NCBI GenBank assembly: GCA_045536965.1
Contig: JAZSON010000031.1
Span: forward strand, 1-62,946
Direction: 5' to 3'
DNA length: 62,946 nt
DNA from: UBA5448 sp045536965
Lineage (GTDB): Bacteria; Bacillota; Clostridia; Oscillospirales; SIG627
Both the position numbers and the translations under genes were made by a program. Each line of letters starts with the position of its first letter. Position 1 is the stretch's first letter. Below, piece by piece: positions 32,746 through 41,845 of the stretch. Under the pieces are notes generated by a model. It saw nothing but the letters and a program-made list of their open reading frames with translations, did not search any database and was not told where the DNA came from.

Positions 32746-33672
32746 TTATTCGGTTGGCAGAATGGTGTTGATATCGAAGGGAGTTTCCTGATAAACAAAA
32801 TAATTGAGCCAGTTGGAAAAGAGCAGGTGGGCATGTCCGCGCCAAGTATTGATGGGCCGCTTTTTCGGGTCATCGTCGGGATAATAGTGATAGGGGACTT
32901 CTATGGGAAGATTTTTTGCAACATCGCGCTCATATTCAAGGGCGAGTGTGTTGTAATCGTATTCAATGTGTCCTGTAATAAAGAAGCTGCGGTGACTTTT
33001 GGATGCAACAAGAAGAACGCCTGCTTCGGGGGATGTGGCCAAGATTTCGAGCTTATCGCATTTTTGAATATCGCTTGCTCTGACCTCCGAATGGCGGGAA
33101 TGGGGGGCGGGAAAAATTTCGCTGAAACCGCGAACAAGGGGATGGGCGGGATTGTCGACGGTATGAAAAAATACGCCGAACATCTTTTTATCCAGCGGAT
33201 ATTTGGGGATATTATATTTGTGGTAAAGGGCGGCTTGGGCTCCCCAGCAGATGTAGAGGGTGCTTTGTACATTGTTTCTTGCCCAATCCATGATCATGCA
33301 AAGTTCGGGCCAATAGTCAACATCTTCAAAGGGGAGATTTTCCACGGGAGCGCCCGTGACGATCAAACCGTCAAACTTCTCATTTTTAACCGCTTCAAAA
33401 TCGCGGTAAAATGCATTAAGGTGATCGGACGAAGTGTTTTTGGAAACATGGGTGGCCGTTTGCAGGAGGGTGATCTCAAGCTGTAAAGGCGTGTTGGAAA
33501 GAAGTCGGAGAAGCTGTGTTTCGGTGACGATTTTTGTGGGCATCAAATTCAAGATTGCGATGCGCAGGGGGCGTATATCCTGTTTTTCGGCGCGGATCTT
33601 GTTCATGATAAAGATATTTTCGTTTTCAAGAATCTCGCGCGCAGGCAGTTGGTTGGGAATACAAATAGGCAT
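32746..33672 (-). CDS. metAA: Homoserine O-acetyltransferase of the MetA family
   Basis: MetA acylates homoserine in the first committed methionine step. The 308-residue protein has the catalytic triad Cys142 (YICWGAQA), His235 and Glu237 (GHIEYD). Residue 111, which selects the acyl donor, is glutamate (TGAPVEN) as in acetyl-CoA-using enzymes, rather than glycine as in E. coli. I therefore call it acetyl-, not succinyl-, transferase. The downstream MetY at 47209 uses the same intermediate, which supports this. No SAM riboswitch or other leader is visible in the 12 bases to the next gene upstream. Confidence 0.95.
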   Translation of the reverse strand: MPICIPNQLPAREILENENIFIMNKIRAEKQDIRPLRIAILNLMPTKIVTETQLLRLLSNTPLQLEITLLQTATHVSKNTSSDHLNAFYRDFEAVKNEKFDGLIVTGAPVENLPFEDVDYWPELCMIMDWARNNVQSTLYICWGAQAALYHKYNIPKYPLDKKMFGVFFHTVDNPAHPLVRGFSEIFPAPHSRHSEVRASDIQKCDKLEILATSPEAGVLLVASKSHRSFFITGHIEYDYNTLALEYERDVAKNLPIEVPYHYYPDDDPKKRPINTWRGHAHLLFSNWLNYFVYQETPFDINTILPTE

Positions 33673-33684
33673 AACGGATACCTC

Positions 33685-34437
33685 TCATTTTCTGACAATG
33701 AAGAAATATTTGTCGCAAAAGCTTTCGGTCTCTTTGTTTAAAGGTTCTTTGTCCAGCGAGGAATAGACCTGAATTTCCGAAAAACCTGCTTCTTTTAAGA
33801 GTTTTTGTATGGTGGAGAGGGGGAAATAGCGTTGACGCTGTTGTTCGAAAGAACGGCTGTACCGCCCCGAACCAAGAGGGGTTTCAACGAAAACATGGAG
33901 ATAGAAATCGCAATATTTTGTACGGGCGTTATAGTTGTTTTCCCAGGTGATGAAAACGCCGTTTTCTTCTAAAACGAATGTGTTGTCTTTATATACATCT
34001 TTGTAGCGGTGGTGCGAATTGACATCAAAGACGAAATATCCTCCGTCGTTGAGGGCAGTATATACCCGCGCAAAGGTATCTTTCAAAGCGGTGGGATCGG
34101 GGAGGTAATTGAGGCAATCGTATGCGGAAAAAACAAGGTCAACAGGAGAATACAGTTTCAAGTTTCGCATGTCCTGCTGAATGAAAAAGGGTTGAAATTC
34201 AAGGTTTTGCGCCTTGTGTGATGCAATGGCGAGCATATCGAGCGAGTTGTCGATGGCATAAGTACGATGACCGCAGGAGGCCATTTTGATGGCAAGCTCT
34301 CCCGTACCGCAGCCCAAATCACAAACGGCGCTTTCGTCGTTCTTTAAAAGGGAGAGAAGCAGGGCAAGGTAGGCATCGTAATCGGCATCTGCGTTTAACC
34401 GATCGTAACAAACGGCAAGGGCGGAATAAGGATTCAT
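33685..34437 (-). CDS. Class I SAM-dependent methyltransferase
   Basis: The 250-residue protein has a Rossmann-type methyltransferase core. Motif I is VCDLGCGTGELAI (about residues 38-50). An acidic post-I strand is seen (TYAIDNSLDML), and DLVFSAYDCLNYL occupies the motif IV area. The C-terminal half (SGRYSRSFEQQRQRYFPLSTIQKLLKEAGF) matches small-molecule methyltransferases. The substrate is not predictable. Its ATG overlaps the end of the yerC-type gene by four bases, so they are coupled. metA follows 12 bases later, so all three may share one transcript. Confidence 0.85.
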   Translation of the reverse strand: MNPYSALAVCYDRLNADADYDAYLALLLSLLKNDESAVCDLGCGTGELAIKMASCGHRTYAIDNSLDMLAIASHKAQNLEFQPFFIQQDMRNLKLYSPVDLVFSAYDCLNYLPDPTALKDTFARVYTALNDGGYFVFDVNSHHRYKDVYKDNTFVLEENGVFITWENNYNARTKYCDFYLHVFVETPLGSGRYSRSFEQQRQRYFPLSTIQKLLKEAGFSEIQVYSSLDKEPLNKETESFCDKYFFIVRK

Positions 34438-34736
34438 GCTTTGTTCTCCTCCTCGCTTAAACGATCGAGCGCCAAGCTATAACCGTCCGACCCGTAGCGC
34501 AGGGCGCGGCTGACGCGGCTGACGGTTGCGGAAGAAAGACCGCTTTTTTGGCAGATTTCGTTATAGTTTACATTGTCTTTTAACAGCCGTGCGGCGTATA
34601 AACGGCGGGACATGCCTTTAAATTCCGAGATGGTACAAATGTCTTCAAAAAAGTTGTAACATTCTTCCTCGGTTTTGAGCGACAGAATGGCTTTGACCAA
34701 TATGTCGGTATGTTCATCTTTGATTTTTGGGTTCAT
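34434..34736 (-). CDS. YerC/YecD-family TrpR-related transcription regulator
   Basis: The 100-residue protein belongs to the Trp-repressor-like YerC group. An all-helical dimerisation part (residues 1-50) is followed by a helix-turn-helix at about 55-85 (NEICQKSGLSSATVSRVSRAL). The group is widespread in Firmicutes and its target genes are unknown. The gene is first in a unit yerC-methyltransferase-metA, with a promoter and a GGGAGG site at the correct distance. Regulation of methionine biosynthesis by this protein would be an inference from the order only. Confidence 0.88.
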   Translation of the reverse strand: MNPKIKDEHTDILVKAILSLKTEEECYNFFEDICTISEFKGMSRRLYAARLLKDNVNYNEICQKSGLSSATVSRVSRALRYGSDGYSLALDRLSEEENKA

Positions 34737-34785
34737 ATATAAACCTCCCTTGACTGTTTCAAGACAAAATTACTCGAATATATAT

Positions 34786-34814
34786 ATTATATACGATTCT
34801 CTGCAAGATTGCAA
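34786..34814 (-). promoter_or_regulatory. Promoter of the yerC-methyltransferase-metA unit
   Basis: On the minus strand TTGCAA (34809-34814) and TATAAT (34786-34791) are 17 bases apart, about 50 bases upstream of the yerC start. The surrounding repeated TATA sequence is AT-rich. Confidence 0.7.
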
Positions 34815-34833
34815 GTATTAAAATGATAAAAAG

Positions 34834-34861
34834 CCCCTCGGCGGTGTAAAGCGCCGAGGGG
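34834..34861 (-). terminator. Terminator of the 2-oxoacid dehydrogenase operon
   Basis: CCCCTCGGCG (34834-34843) pairs with CGCCGAGGGG (34852-34861), and the minus-strand reading continues into CTTTTTAT. It lies nine bases past the lplA stop. Confidence 0.9.
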
Positions 34862-34869
34862 TATCTGTG

Positions 34870-35853
34870 TTAGGAATGGAATAAAATCTTTAAGAGTGTG
34901 TCGCTTGTCATGCCGCGTATATAGGCATGTATATCCGAATCTGCCAGCATGGTTAAAATGGCATCCCGAGAAAACGGGAGGGAAACAAAACGGGCAGAAA
35001 ATTCTTCGATGGGAAGGATGGAAAAGAAATCGCCGCTGATCGATAGGGTGGAAATGATACCTGCCTGCACATCAAGACCGATTTGGATATAACCGTACTC
35101 TCCATAGGCTTCCTTTTGGAGAGAAAAGGTTTGCTTTTTGCCGAAATTGAAATCAAAGCTGTTGTGGGTTAAAAAGTGCTCCGACTGCAAAACCTTGTCT
35201 TTGGGGATTTCCTTTTCTTCTGCATGGAGTGATTGCAGAAAATTCCGTTTGAGAAATGCTTTGAATTCTTGGGTGGTCATTTTGTTTTCAGTGGGTAAAA
35301 GGGTGTTTAAATTGACAACGCGGGTGCGAACGGACTGTATGGCTTTGGATTTGAGCTTTAAAGGGGAGGGTGTCAAAACCTTTGAAAGAATCGAAAGATC
35401 GCTATCAAATAAGAGGGTACCGTGATGCAGGATGCGATCTTGGGTGGTGCGTTGGGCGGTTCCTGAAAATTTTGATCCGCAGGCTATAAGATCGTTGCGG
35501 CCTGATAGGGTGGCATGAATACCGAGAAGGGCTAGCGCGTGCACGATGGGTTTGGAAAAATAAGCGAAATTCAAGGTGTTTTCTTTGCTTCGTTTTGTAA
35601 TGAAGGTGTAGTTGATGTTGCCAAGATCGTGATAAACGGCGCCGCCGCCGCTTGCGCGGCGGGCGACGACGATATCATGTGCATTGGTGTACTCCAGATC
35701 CACTTCCGCATAGACGTTTTGGTTTCTGCCGATGACAACAACAGGATCGTTTTGCCAAAGCATGCAGACATCTTCTTTGGTTTCCAAAAGAAGATAGTCT
35801 TCCAGCGCGAGATTAAAATACGGATTGTGGGTGTCGGGAGCATAAAAAATCAT
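34870..35853 (-). CDS. lplA: Lipoate-protein ligase A
   Basis: LplA uses ATP to attach free lipoate to the lipoyl lysine of E2. The 327-residue protein contains the family signature RRASGGGAVYHDLGN, with an ACGSKFSGTAQ segment bearing the catalytic lysine and the HHGTLLFD block. A C-terminal accessory domain (about 245-327) is also present. It is the last gene of the E2-E3-E1-lplA operon and starts three bases from the E1 stop. It can lipoylate the E2 encoded just upstream, so the cell probably scavenges lipoate. Confidence 0.96.
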   Translation of the reverse strand: MIFYAPDTHNPYFNLALEDYLLLETKEDVCMLWQNDPVVVIGRNQNVYAEVDLEYTNAHDIVVARRASGGGAVYHDLGNINYTFITKRSKENTLNFAYFSKPIVHALALLGIHATLSGRNDLIACGSKFSGTAQRTTQDRILHHGTLLFDSDLSILSKVLTPSPLKLKSKAIQSVRTRVVNLNTLLPTENKMTTQEFKAFLKRNFLQSLHAEEKEIPKDKVLQSEHFLTHNSFDFNFGKKQTFSLQKEAYGEYGYIQIGLDVQAGIISTLSISGDFFSILPIEEFSARFVSLPFSRDAILTMLADSDIHAYIRGMTSDTLLKILFHS

Positions 35854-35856
35854 AGA

Positions 35857-38331
35857 TTAGATTCCTTTTTTCGCACGAGCAATCTTTTCAAGATTGGTGA
35901 AGTTGGCGGTGGCCACATGGCCTGCGAGGGGAAGGATCTTCTCGTGAATGGCGTCGATGATCCATTCGGGTTGCGGGAAGAAGTTCTTTTCAAGCTCGAA
36001 GGCAGGGGTGATCCAGTTGCGGGAACCAACAACCACGGGAGGTCCATCGAGGTAATCGAAGCACATTTCGGTGATGTTGGAAGCGATGTCGCGCATAATG
36101 GAGTTGCGTTCGCAAGCGTCGCCGACGATGATGATGCGGCCTGTCTTCTTGACCGATTCGATGACCTTTTCATAGTTGAAGGGGACGAGAGAACGGGCAT
36201 CGATGACTTCTGCGGAGAGATTGTATTTTTCCTGCAAGGTCTTTGCGGCTTCCATGGCTCTGTACAAAACAGCGCCGATGGTCAGGATGGTTACATCCGA
36301 TCCGACACGCTTAACATCGGGCTCGCCGAAGGGCAATTCGTAGGACTCTACGGGAACGCCACCCTCGTGGAACTGTTCGCCGATGTCGTAAATGCGTTGA
36401 GATTCAAAGAAGATGACGGGGTCGGTGCCATTGAGAGCGGCGGCCATCAGACCCTTGGCATCGTAAGGTGTTGCGGGGAATACAACCTTCAGACCGGGAA
36501 TGTGTGCGGTCAGGGCTGTCCAATCCTGCGAGTGCTGTGCACCGTATTTCGAACCGACGGAAACACGGACGACAACGGGCATCTTGAGGATGCCTGCCGA
36601 CATGGATTGCCATTTGGAGAGCTGGTTGAAGATTTCGTCGCCTGCGCAACCGATAAAGTCGGCGTACATCAGTTCAACGATGGCGCGACCGCCTGCCATG
36701 GCGTAACCGACGGCAGAACCGACGATGGCGGCTTCGGAAATGGGCGAGTTGAAGAAGCGGTGATAGGGGATGGCTTCGGTCAGACCGCGGTAAACGGCGA
36801 ATGCGCCGCCCCAGTCACGGTTGTCTTCGCCGTAAGCGACGAGGGTGGGATCTTCATAGAATTTGTCATAAATGGCTTCGAAGATACCATCGCGCAAACC
36901 GAATACTTTGGTCTTAGAAACGGGTTTTCCGTTTTCATCGGTGGCGGTACGAACCTTGACGGCGAGGGATTTGACACGGGAGTTTTCAGCCTTGGGAAGA
37001 AGCACATCGGGCTCGCGGTCTTCCATCTTGGGCATCGATTGGTTAGAGAACATGAGATCGGCGATGGCGTTGGGCTGTGCGTTGAGATCCATTCTGGGAG
37101 AAACGGTGTCGTCGATGGCAAGGCGGAGAATCTTGGTCATTCTTTCAATGATACCTTCGCGGATGGCATCAAGATCTTCCTTGGTTGCAAGACCGCCGGC
37201 AATCAAGCGAAGACCGAAAGCGGCAATGGGATCTTCCAGTTTCCAAGCGTCGATTTCCTCTTGGGTACGGTAGGTGGAGGAGTCGGAGGGAGAGTGACCC
37301 GAAATACGGTAGGTCATGACATCGAGAAGCGCGGGACCTTCACCCTTGAGAAGCTGGGCTTTCTTGCGTTTGTATGCATCGGCAACAGCCAAAGGATTGT
37401 AGCCGTCGACACGTTCTGCCAGCATTTGGTTGCCGGTAACACCTGCGCCGATGCGGGCAGGGAATTCGTAACCCATGGTTTCACCGTAGGTCTGGCCGCC
37501 CATGCCGTAGAAGTTGTTGAATACGTTGAACATGATGGGCAGACCGCCGCCGAGATCGCTGTCCCAAAGCTTTTTGATCTGATCCATGGTGGACATACAG
37601 AGAGCTTCCCAGACAGGGCCGCGACCCATGGAACCGTCGCCGATGTTGGCAACAACGATACCGGGTTTGCGGTTGGAACGCTTGTAGAGGGCTGCACCGG
37701 TTGCGATGGTGGCACTGCCGCCGACGATGGCGTTGTTCGGGAAAATACCGAAAGGAATGAAGAAGGCGTGCATCGAACCGCCGAGACCACGGTTGAAGCC
37801 GGTGGTACGGGCAAAGATTTCAGCCAAAGCGCCGTAAAGCAAGAAGTCGATAGCAAGGTCTTTGACATCGCCCTTGTTTTGTTCTTTGCCTTCGACGACA
37901 TTCAAAATCGAACCGTCGAGGAAGTTCTTCATAATGTCGTAAAGTTCTTCTTTGGGAAGCTTTTCGATGGCCGACAGACCTTTGGCGAGGATTTCGCCGT
38001 GGCTGCGGTGGGAACCGAAAATAAAGTCGTTGGTATCAAGGTGGAAGGCTTCACCGACGGCGGAAGCTTCCTGACCGAGAGAAAGGTGGGCAGGACCGGG
38101 GTTGTTGTATTCAACGCCGTTGTATGTCGATTTGGTTTTGATTTCATTGAGGAGGTTTTCGAACTCGTGAATGACGGTCATGTCGCGGAAGACATTGATG
38201 AGCTGTTCTTTGGTGTAAAGCTTCTTTTCTTCCTCGATGGAGAGGTTGTACTGATGAACGGGAATATCATCAAAGTGAATAAAGCCGGGTTTTCTGACTT
38301 GTTTCGGGTCGATGAATTGACTCTTAGGCAT
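35857..38331 (-). CDS. 2-oxoacid dehydrogenase E1 with fused alpha and beta subunits
   Basis: The 824-residue protein joins both halves of a thiamine-diphosphate-dependent E1. The alpha half (about 1-440) has the GDGSMGRGPVWEAL thiamine-binding motif and RTTGFNRGLGGSMH. The beta half (about 470-824) begins at FGLRDGIFEAIYDKFYEDPTLVAYGEDN and includes the phosphate-loop region SPISEAAIVGSAVGYAMAGGRAIVELMYADF. E1 decarboxylates a 2-oxoacid and transfers the acyl group to E2. Fused alpha/beta forms occur in branched-chain, acetoin and pyruvate complexes, and I cannot choose among them from sequence. It sits between E3 and lplA. Confidence 0.93.
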   Translation of the reverse strand: MPKSQFIDPKQVRKPGFIHFDDIPVHQYNLSIEEEKKLYTKEQLINVFRDMTVIHEFENLLNEIKTKSTYNGVEYNNPGPAHLSLGQEASAVGEAFHLDTNDFIFGSHRSHGEILAKGLSAIEKLPKEELYDIMKNFLDGSILNVVEGKEQNKGDVKDLAIDFLLYGALAEIFARTTGFNRGLGGSMHAFFIPFGIFPNNAIVGGSATIATGAALYKRSNRKPGIVVANIGDGSMGRGPVWEALCMSTMDQIKKLWDSDLGGGLPIMFNVFNNFYGMGGQTYGETMGYEFPARIGAGVTGNQMLAERVDGYNPLAVADAYKRKKAQLLKGEGPALLDVMTYRISGHSPSDSSTYRTQEEIDAWKLEDPIAAFGLRLIAGGLATKEDLDAIREGIIERMTKILRLAIDDTVSPRMDLNAQPNAIADLMFSNQSMPKMEDREPDVLLPKAENSRVKSLAVKVRTATDENGKPVSKTKVFGLRDGIFEAIYDKFYEDPTLVAYGEDNRDWGGAFAVYRGLTEAIPYHRFFNSPISEAAIVGSAVGYAMAGGRAIVELMYADFIGCAGDEIFNQLSKWQSMSAGILKMPVVVRVSVGSKYGAQHSQDWTALTAHIPGLKVVFPATPYDAKGLMAAALNGTDPVIFFESQRIYDIGEQFHEGGVPVESYELPFGEPDVKRVGSDVTILTIGAVLYRAMEAAKTLQEKYNLSAEVIDARSLVPFNYEKVIESVKKTGRIIIVGDACERNSIMRDIASNITEMCFDYLDGPPVVVGSRNWITPAFELEKNFFPQPEWIIDAIHEKILPLAGHVATANFTNLEKIARAKKGI

Positions 38332-38385
38332 GAAAATTCCTTCTTTCTTTAAATTTATATAAAAAGTGAGACCTTTTGCTGACGA

Positions 38386-39744
38386 TTACATAAACATCAT
38401 TTCGCGGAGAACCTCAGACACCGAGGGGTGGGGGAAGACAATCTTTTGCAGATCGTTTACACGCATTTCGCGACCGATCATCATGGCGGCGCCGAAGATG
38501 ATTTCGGAAGCGTAGGTACCGATCATGTGAACACCGACGAGCACGTTTTTCTTGCGATCGACAAGGATCTTCATGATGCCGTTGCCGCCTTCGTTTTCGG
38601 CGATGTAACGTCCCGAAAGACGAAGCGGAGCTGTTTTAATATCGACATCCAGACCTTTTTCCTTGGCGCTTTCCTCGGTTTCGCCGCAGGAAGCCACTTC
38701 GGGGTTGGTGTAGATGACGGCGGGAATGGCGGCGTAATCCACTCTGTCGGTCTTGCCGAGCATATTGTTGACAGCCACTTCACCTTCGCGGTAAGCGGTG
38801 TGAGCCAGCATGGATTTGCCGTTTACATCGCCCGCGGCATAGACGTCGGGAATGTTGGTGCGCATATATTCGTCGGTGACGATTGCGCCTCTCTCAACAT
38901 TGACGCCGATGGATTCAAGACCGATGCCTGCGGTACGGGCACGGCGACCGATGGAAACGAGGGCGTAATCGGCTTTGACAACGTCGGCCTTGCCGTCCTT
39001 TTCATAGGAAACACCGCCGTCACGAATGGAGGTGACTTTGGCGCCGAGCAGGAAGCGAACACCGCGTTTTTCGTAGTCCTTGCGGAGCATTTCGGAAAGC
39101 TGTCTGTCGGTGGGGCCTGCAATGTGGTCAAGCATTTCAATAACCGTCACTTCGGTGCCGATGCTGTTGAAATAGCTGGCCATTTCAAGACCGATGACAC
39201 CGCCGCCCACGATAACGAGCTTTTCGGGCTTTTCGGTGAGAGCGAGGATTTCGCGGTTGGTCAGAGCAAAGCCCTTTTCAAGCGATTCCTTCAAACCGTC
39301 GATGGGGGGGAGTGCGGGGCTTGAACCGGTGCAGATCAAAAGCTTGGCGGCAGTGAAGGTTTCATCGCCCGCTTTGACCGCAAAACCTTCGGCGCTCTTG
39401 CCGGTGATGACGGCCGAACCGTTCACAACCGTAACCTTTGCGCCCTTCATTTTGGCGGTTACGCCCGAAACAAGGGTCTTAACGACCTTGTCTTTTCTTT
39501 TTACGACTGCGCCGTGGTCAATGGCGGCATTGGGAAGCGAGACGCCGTAATCGGCGCAATGCTTGGAATAATCATAGATTTTTGCGGAATAAAGCAGTGT
39601 TTTTGTGGGGATACAACCCTCGTTTAAGCAAACGCCGCCGAGCGAACGTTCTTCAATCAAGAGGGTTTTCAGGCCTGCGTGGGAGGCGCGTTCTGCGGCG
39701 TTATAGCCGGCAGGGCCGCCACCGAGTACGATCAGATCAAACAT
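38386..39744 (-). CDS. lpdA: Dihydrolipoyl dehydrogenase (E3)
   Basis: E3 reoxidises the E2 dihydrolipoyl group using FAD and NAD+. The 452-residue protein has the FAD dinucleotide fold (VLGGGPAGYNAAERA) and the redox disulfide Cys39/Cys44 (GGVCLNEGCIPTK). The NAD fold (IVGGGVIGLEMA) and C-terminal His439-x-x-x-x-Glu444 (HPSVSEV) follow; HPT is the commoner form. All catalytic elements are present. It lies between E2 and E1 in the operon. Confidence 0.97.
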   Translation of the reverse strand: MFDLIVLGGGPAGYNAAERASHAGLKTLLIEERSLGGVCLNEGCIPTKTLLYSAKIYDYSKHCADYGVSLPNAAIDHGAVVKRKDKVVKTLVSGVTAKMKGAKVTVVNGSAVITGKSAEGFAVKAGDETFTAAKLLICTGSSPALPPIDGLKESLEKGFALTNREILALTEKPEKLVIVGGGVIGLEMASYFNSIGTEVTVIEMLDHIAGPTDRQLSEMLRKDYEKRGVRFLLGAKVTSIRDGGVSYEKDGKADVVKADYALVSIGRRARTAGIGLESIGVNVERGAIVTDEYMRTNIPDVYAAGDVNGKSMLAHTAYREGEVAVNNMLGKTDRVDYAAIPAVIYTNPEVASCGETEESAKEKGLDVDIKTAPLRLSGRYIAENEGGNGIMKILVDRKKNVLVGVHMIGTYASEIIFGAAMMIGREMRVNDLQKIVFPHPSVSEVLREMMFM

Positions 39745-39759
39745 CGTTTTTCTCCTTTC

Positions 39760-41016
39760 TTATTTCAAGAGCAGAGCGCGGAAGTTTTCCAAGTTAAAGC
39801 AAAGGGCTTTCAAGAACTTGGCGGCGGGAGCACCGTCGAGCGCGCGGTGATCAAAGGTGAGCGAGAGACCCATGGCGGGATAGGAAACATCCTTGCCGTT
39901 TTCTTCGCGGATGCGGCGGACGATGGTGTTAACACCGAGGATGGCGGTTTGGGGAGGATTGATGACGGGGGTGAAACTTTCAACACCGAGAGAACCGAGG
40001 TTGGTCACGGTGAAGGTGCCGCCCTTGAGCATATCGGGAGAAATGGTACCCTTCTGGGCTTCGGTGATGAGAACCTTGGCGTTCTTGGAAAGCTCGTTGA
40101 GGGTGTAGGTCTCGGCGGAGAAGAGGGTGGGAACCAAAAGACCGCGATCGGTATCGACGGCAATGCCGAGATTGACATGCTTGAAGTAGCGCATGAATTT
40201 GTTGTCAATGTAGTGAGCGTTGATTTCCTTAAACTGGGTAAGAGTGCGGGCGGCCGCGTAGAGGATCATATCGTTGAGGGTGATGTTGGCAAGACCCATC
40301 TTTTCGCCGTTTGCCTTGATTTCTGCGCGCAAATCCTGAATCTGGGTGGCATCGAAGGAAGCATTGAGGGTAAGCTGTGCCATCTCGGAAAGGGAAGCGT
40401 GCATCGATTTGGCGATGACTTTGCGGATGTTGGGCAGAGGCTCGTCGACATAGTCCTCATCGCTTGCGGCAGGAGCGGCTTTGGCTTCTGCGGCGGAGGG
40501 AGCGGTCAAGCCGAGATCCAGTACGTTTTGTACATCTCTTTCGATGATTCTTCCGTCGGGACCCGTGGGGGTTGCGGCGGCAAGAGAGGCGCCGGTCTTT
40601 TCAGCCAGTGCGCGAGCGCGGGGGGATGCTTTGTCGGAAGAAATACCCGTAGCGGCTGCGGGGGCGGCAGCAACGGGAGCGGCGGCTGCGGGAGCGGCGG
40701 CTGCGGCAGGGGCAGCGGCTTCTTTGGTTTCTTCGACTTTTTCAGCCGATGCTGTGAGGAAAGCGGAAACGTCTTCACCGGGATTGCCGATGACGCAGAC
40801 GTTTTCAAGACAGGGGACGTCTTCGCCTTCTTCGCAAATGATCTTCAAGAGGGTGCCTTCAATGGCGGCGACTTCATCAAAGGAAGATTTGTCGGTCTCA
40901 TAAGAGAACAAGATATCGCCGATTTTTACGCTGTCGCCTTCTTTTTTGGCCCAGCTTGTGATGACGCAGCTTTCTACGCTTTGTCCCTGACGGGGCATGA
41001 TGATGGGTGTTGCCAT
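39760..41016 (-). CDS. 2-oxoacid dehydrogenase E2 (dihydrolipoyl acyltransferase)
   Basis: E2 forms the core that passes acyl groups to CoA. The 418-residue protein has one N-terminal lipoyl domain with the modified Lys43 in YETDKSSFDEV. A mobile alanine/proline-rich linker (about 100-135) and a peripheral E3-binding domain (SPRARALAEKTG...TGPDGRIIERDV, about 140-175) follow. The catalytic domain has His390 and Asp394 in the DHRALDG motif. Length and order are typical for a one-lipoyl E2. The linker is made of repeated A/P blocks, which makes sequence around 40670-40720 low complexity. Confidence 0.94.
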   Translation of the reverse strand: MATPIIMPRQGQSVESCVITSWAKKEGDSVKIGDILFSYETDKSSFDEVAAIEGTLLKIICEEGEDVPCLENVCVIGNPGEDVSAFLTASAEKVEETKEAAAPAAAAAPAAAAPVAAAPAAATGISSDKASPRARALAEKTGASLAAATPTGPDGRIIERDVQNVLDLGLTAPSAAEAKAAPAASDEDYVDEPLPNIRKVIAKSMHASLSEMAQLTLNASFDATQIQDLRAEIKANGEKMGLANITLNDMILYAAARTLTQFKEINAHYIDNKFMRYFKHVNLGIAVDTDRGLLVPTLFSAETYTLNELSKNAKVLITEAQKGTISPDMLKGGTFTVTNLGSLGVESFTPVINPPQTAILGVNTIVRRIREENGKDVSYPAMGLSLTFDHRALDGAPAAKFLKALCFNLENFRALLLK

Positions 41017-41044
41017 GGTTTACCTCCAAATTATATATAAATAT

Positions 41045-41812
41045 TTATTCTGCAATGTGTATTTTAACTTTTTTCTGTTCTGCTTCGCGGGTGAAATCCT
41101 CGGGAAGCGGCGCATCAAGCACTAAATCGTGCACTTGATCGAGGGAACAGAAGGTGTAGGGCAGAGAGCGGTCAAGTTTGTTGATATCGGCAAGAATGAT
41201 GACCGATCTTGCTTTGGATACCACAAGACGCTTGAGCTCGCACTCACCGTAGTTACCGCAGGTGAAACCGTCCTTGAGTGAAAAACCCGAGGGGGTCAGA
41301 ATGGCCAGATCGATGTTGATCTCGTTGATATACGAGATGGCGGGCAGACCCGATACCGAAAGACTTTCGGGATGGAGAAGACCGCCGACCAGATAGACCA
41401 TGCTTTTGCGGTGATCCATAAGAGAAAGGGCAACCGAAGGACTGGTGGTTGTGATGTTATGACGCTCATCGGGTAAGAAAGAAGCCAGCTCCAGCGCGGT
41501 TGTACCCGAGTCGATAAAGACCGAACGGCCTGCCTCGATTATGCCGGCGGCGAATTTGGCAATTCTGCGTTTGGAGCGAATGTTTTGGGAAGCTCGATGG
41601 GAAAAAGGAGCTTCAAAGGAAGTGGTGATGTATTTCATGCTGCGCGCACCCGAGCGCACCTTGATGACCTCGCCGATCGATTCAAAATAATCAATGTCGC
41701 GGCGAATGGTCATGCCTGAAACATCGGGAAAAAGAACTTCAAGCTCGCTGTAAGTGGTGAAGGGCTTGGAATGCAGATGGGTTCTGAGGATCTCTCGCCT
41801 TTTCTGGTACAT
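41045..41812 (-). CDS. DeoR/GlpR-family transcription regulator
   Basis: The 255-residue protein has an N-terminal winged helix-turn-helix (residues about 5-58, MTIRRDIDYFE recognition helix) and a C-terminal DeoRC sensor domain (GTTALELASFLPDE near 100, GGLLHPESLSV further on). Such regulators usually answer to a phosphorylated sugar or a related metabolite. It is the first gene of the E2-E3-E1-lplA operon and lies 28 bases from E2. An inverted repeat overlaps its promoter, suggesting self-control. Confidence 0.92.
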   Translation of the reverse strand: MYQKRREILRTHLHSKPFTTYSELEVLFPDVSGMTIRRDIDYFESIGEVIKVRSGARSMKYITTSFEAPFSHRASQNIRSKRRIAKFAAGIIEAGRSVFIDSGTTALELASFLPDERHNITTTSPSVALSLMDHRKSMVYLVGGLLHPESLSVSGLPAISYINEINIDLAILTPSGFSLKDGFTCGNYGECELKRLVVSKARSVIILADINKLDRSLPYTFCSLDQVHDLVLDAPLPEDFTREAEQKKVKIHIAE

Positions 41813-41845
41813 TATCTTTCTCCTTTGTTTTGGATTTACATGGAA

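Noticed and set aside
35539..38352. Very long open frame (937 codons) on the plus strand opposite the E1 gene
   Set aside because: It is an antisense shadow. The minus strand carries an unmistakable E1 with correct motifs, and the plus frame has a glycine/aspartate-rich composition with no known motif or ribosome site.
39679..41040. 453-codon plus-strand frame opposite E2
   Set aside because: It is the complement of the alanine/proline linker and lipoyl gene, giving a low-complexity glycine/cysteine-rich product.
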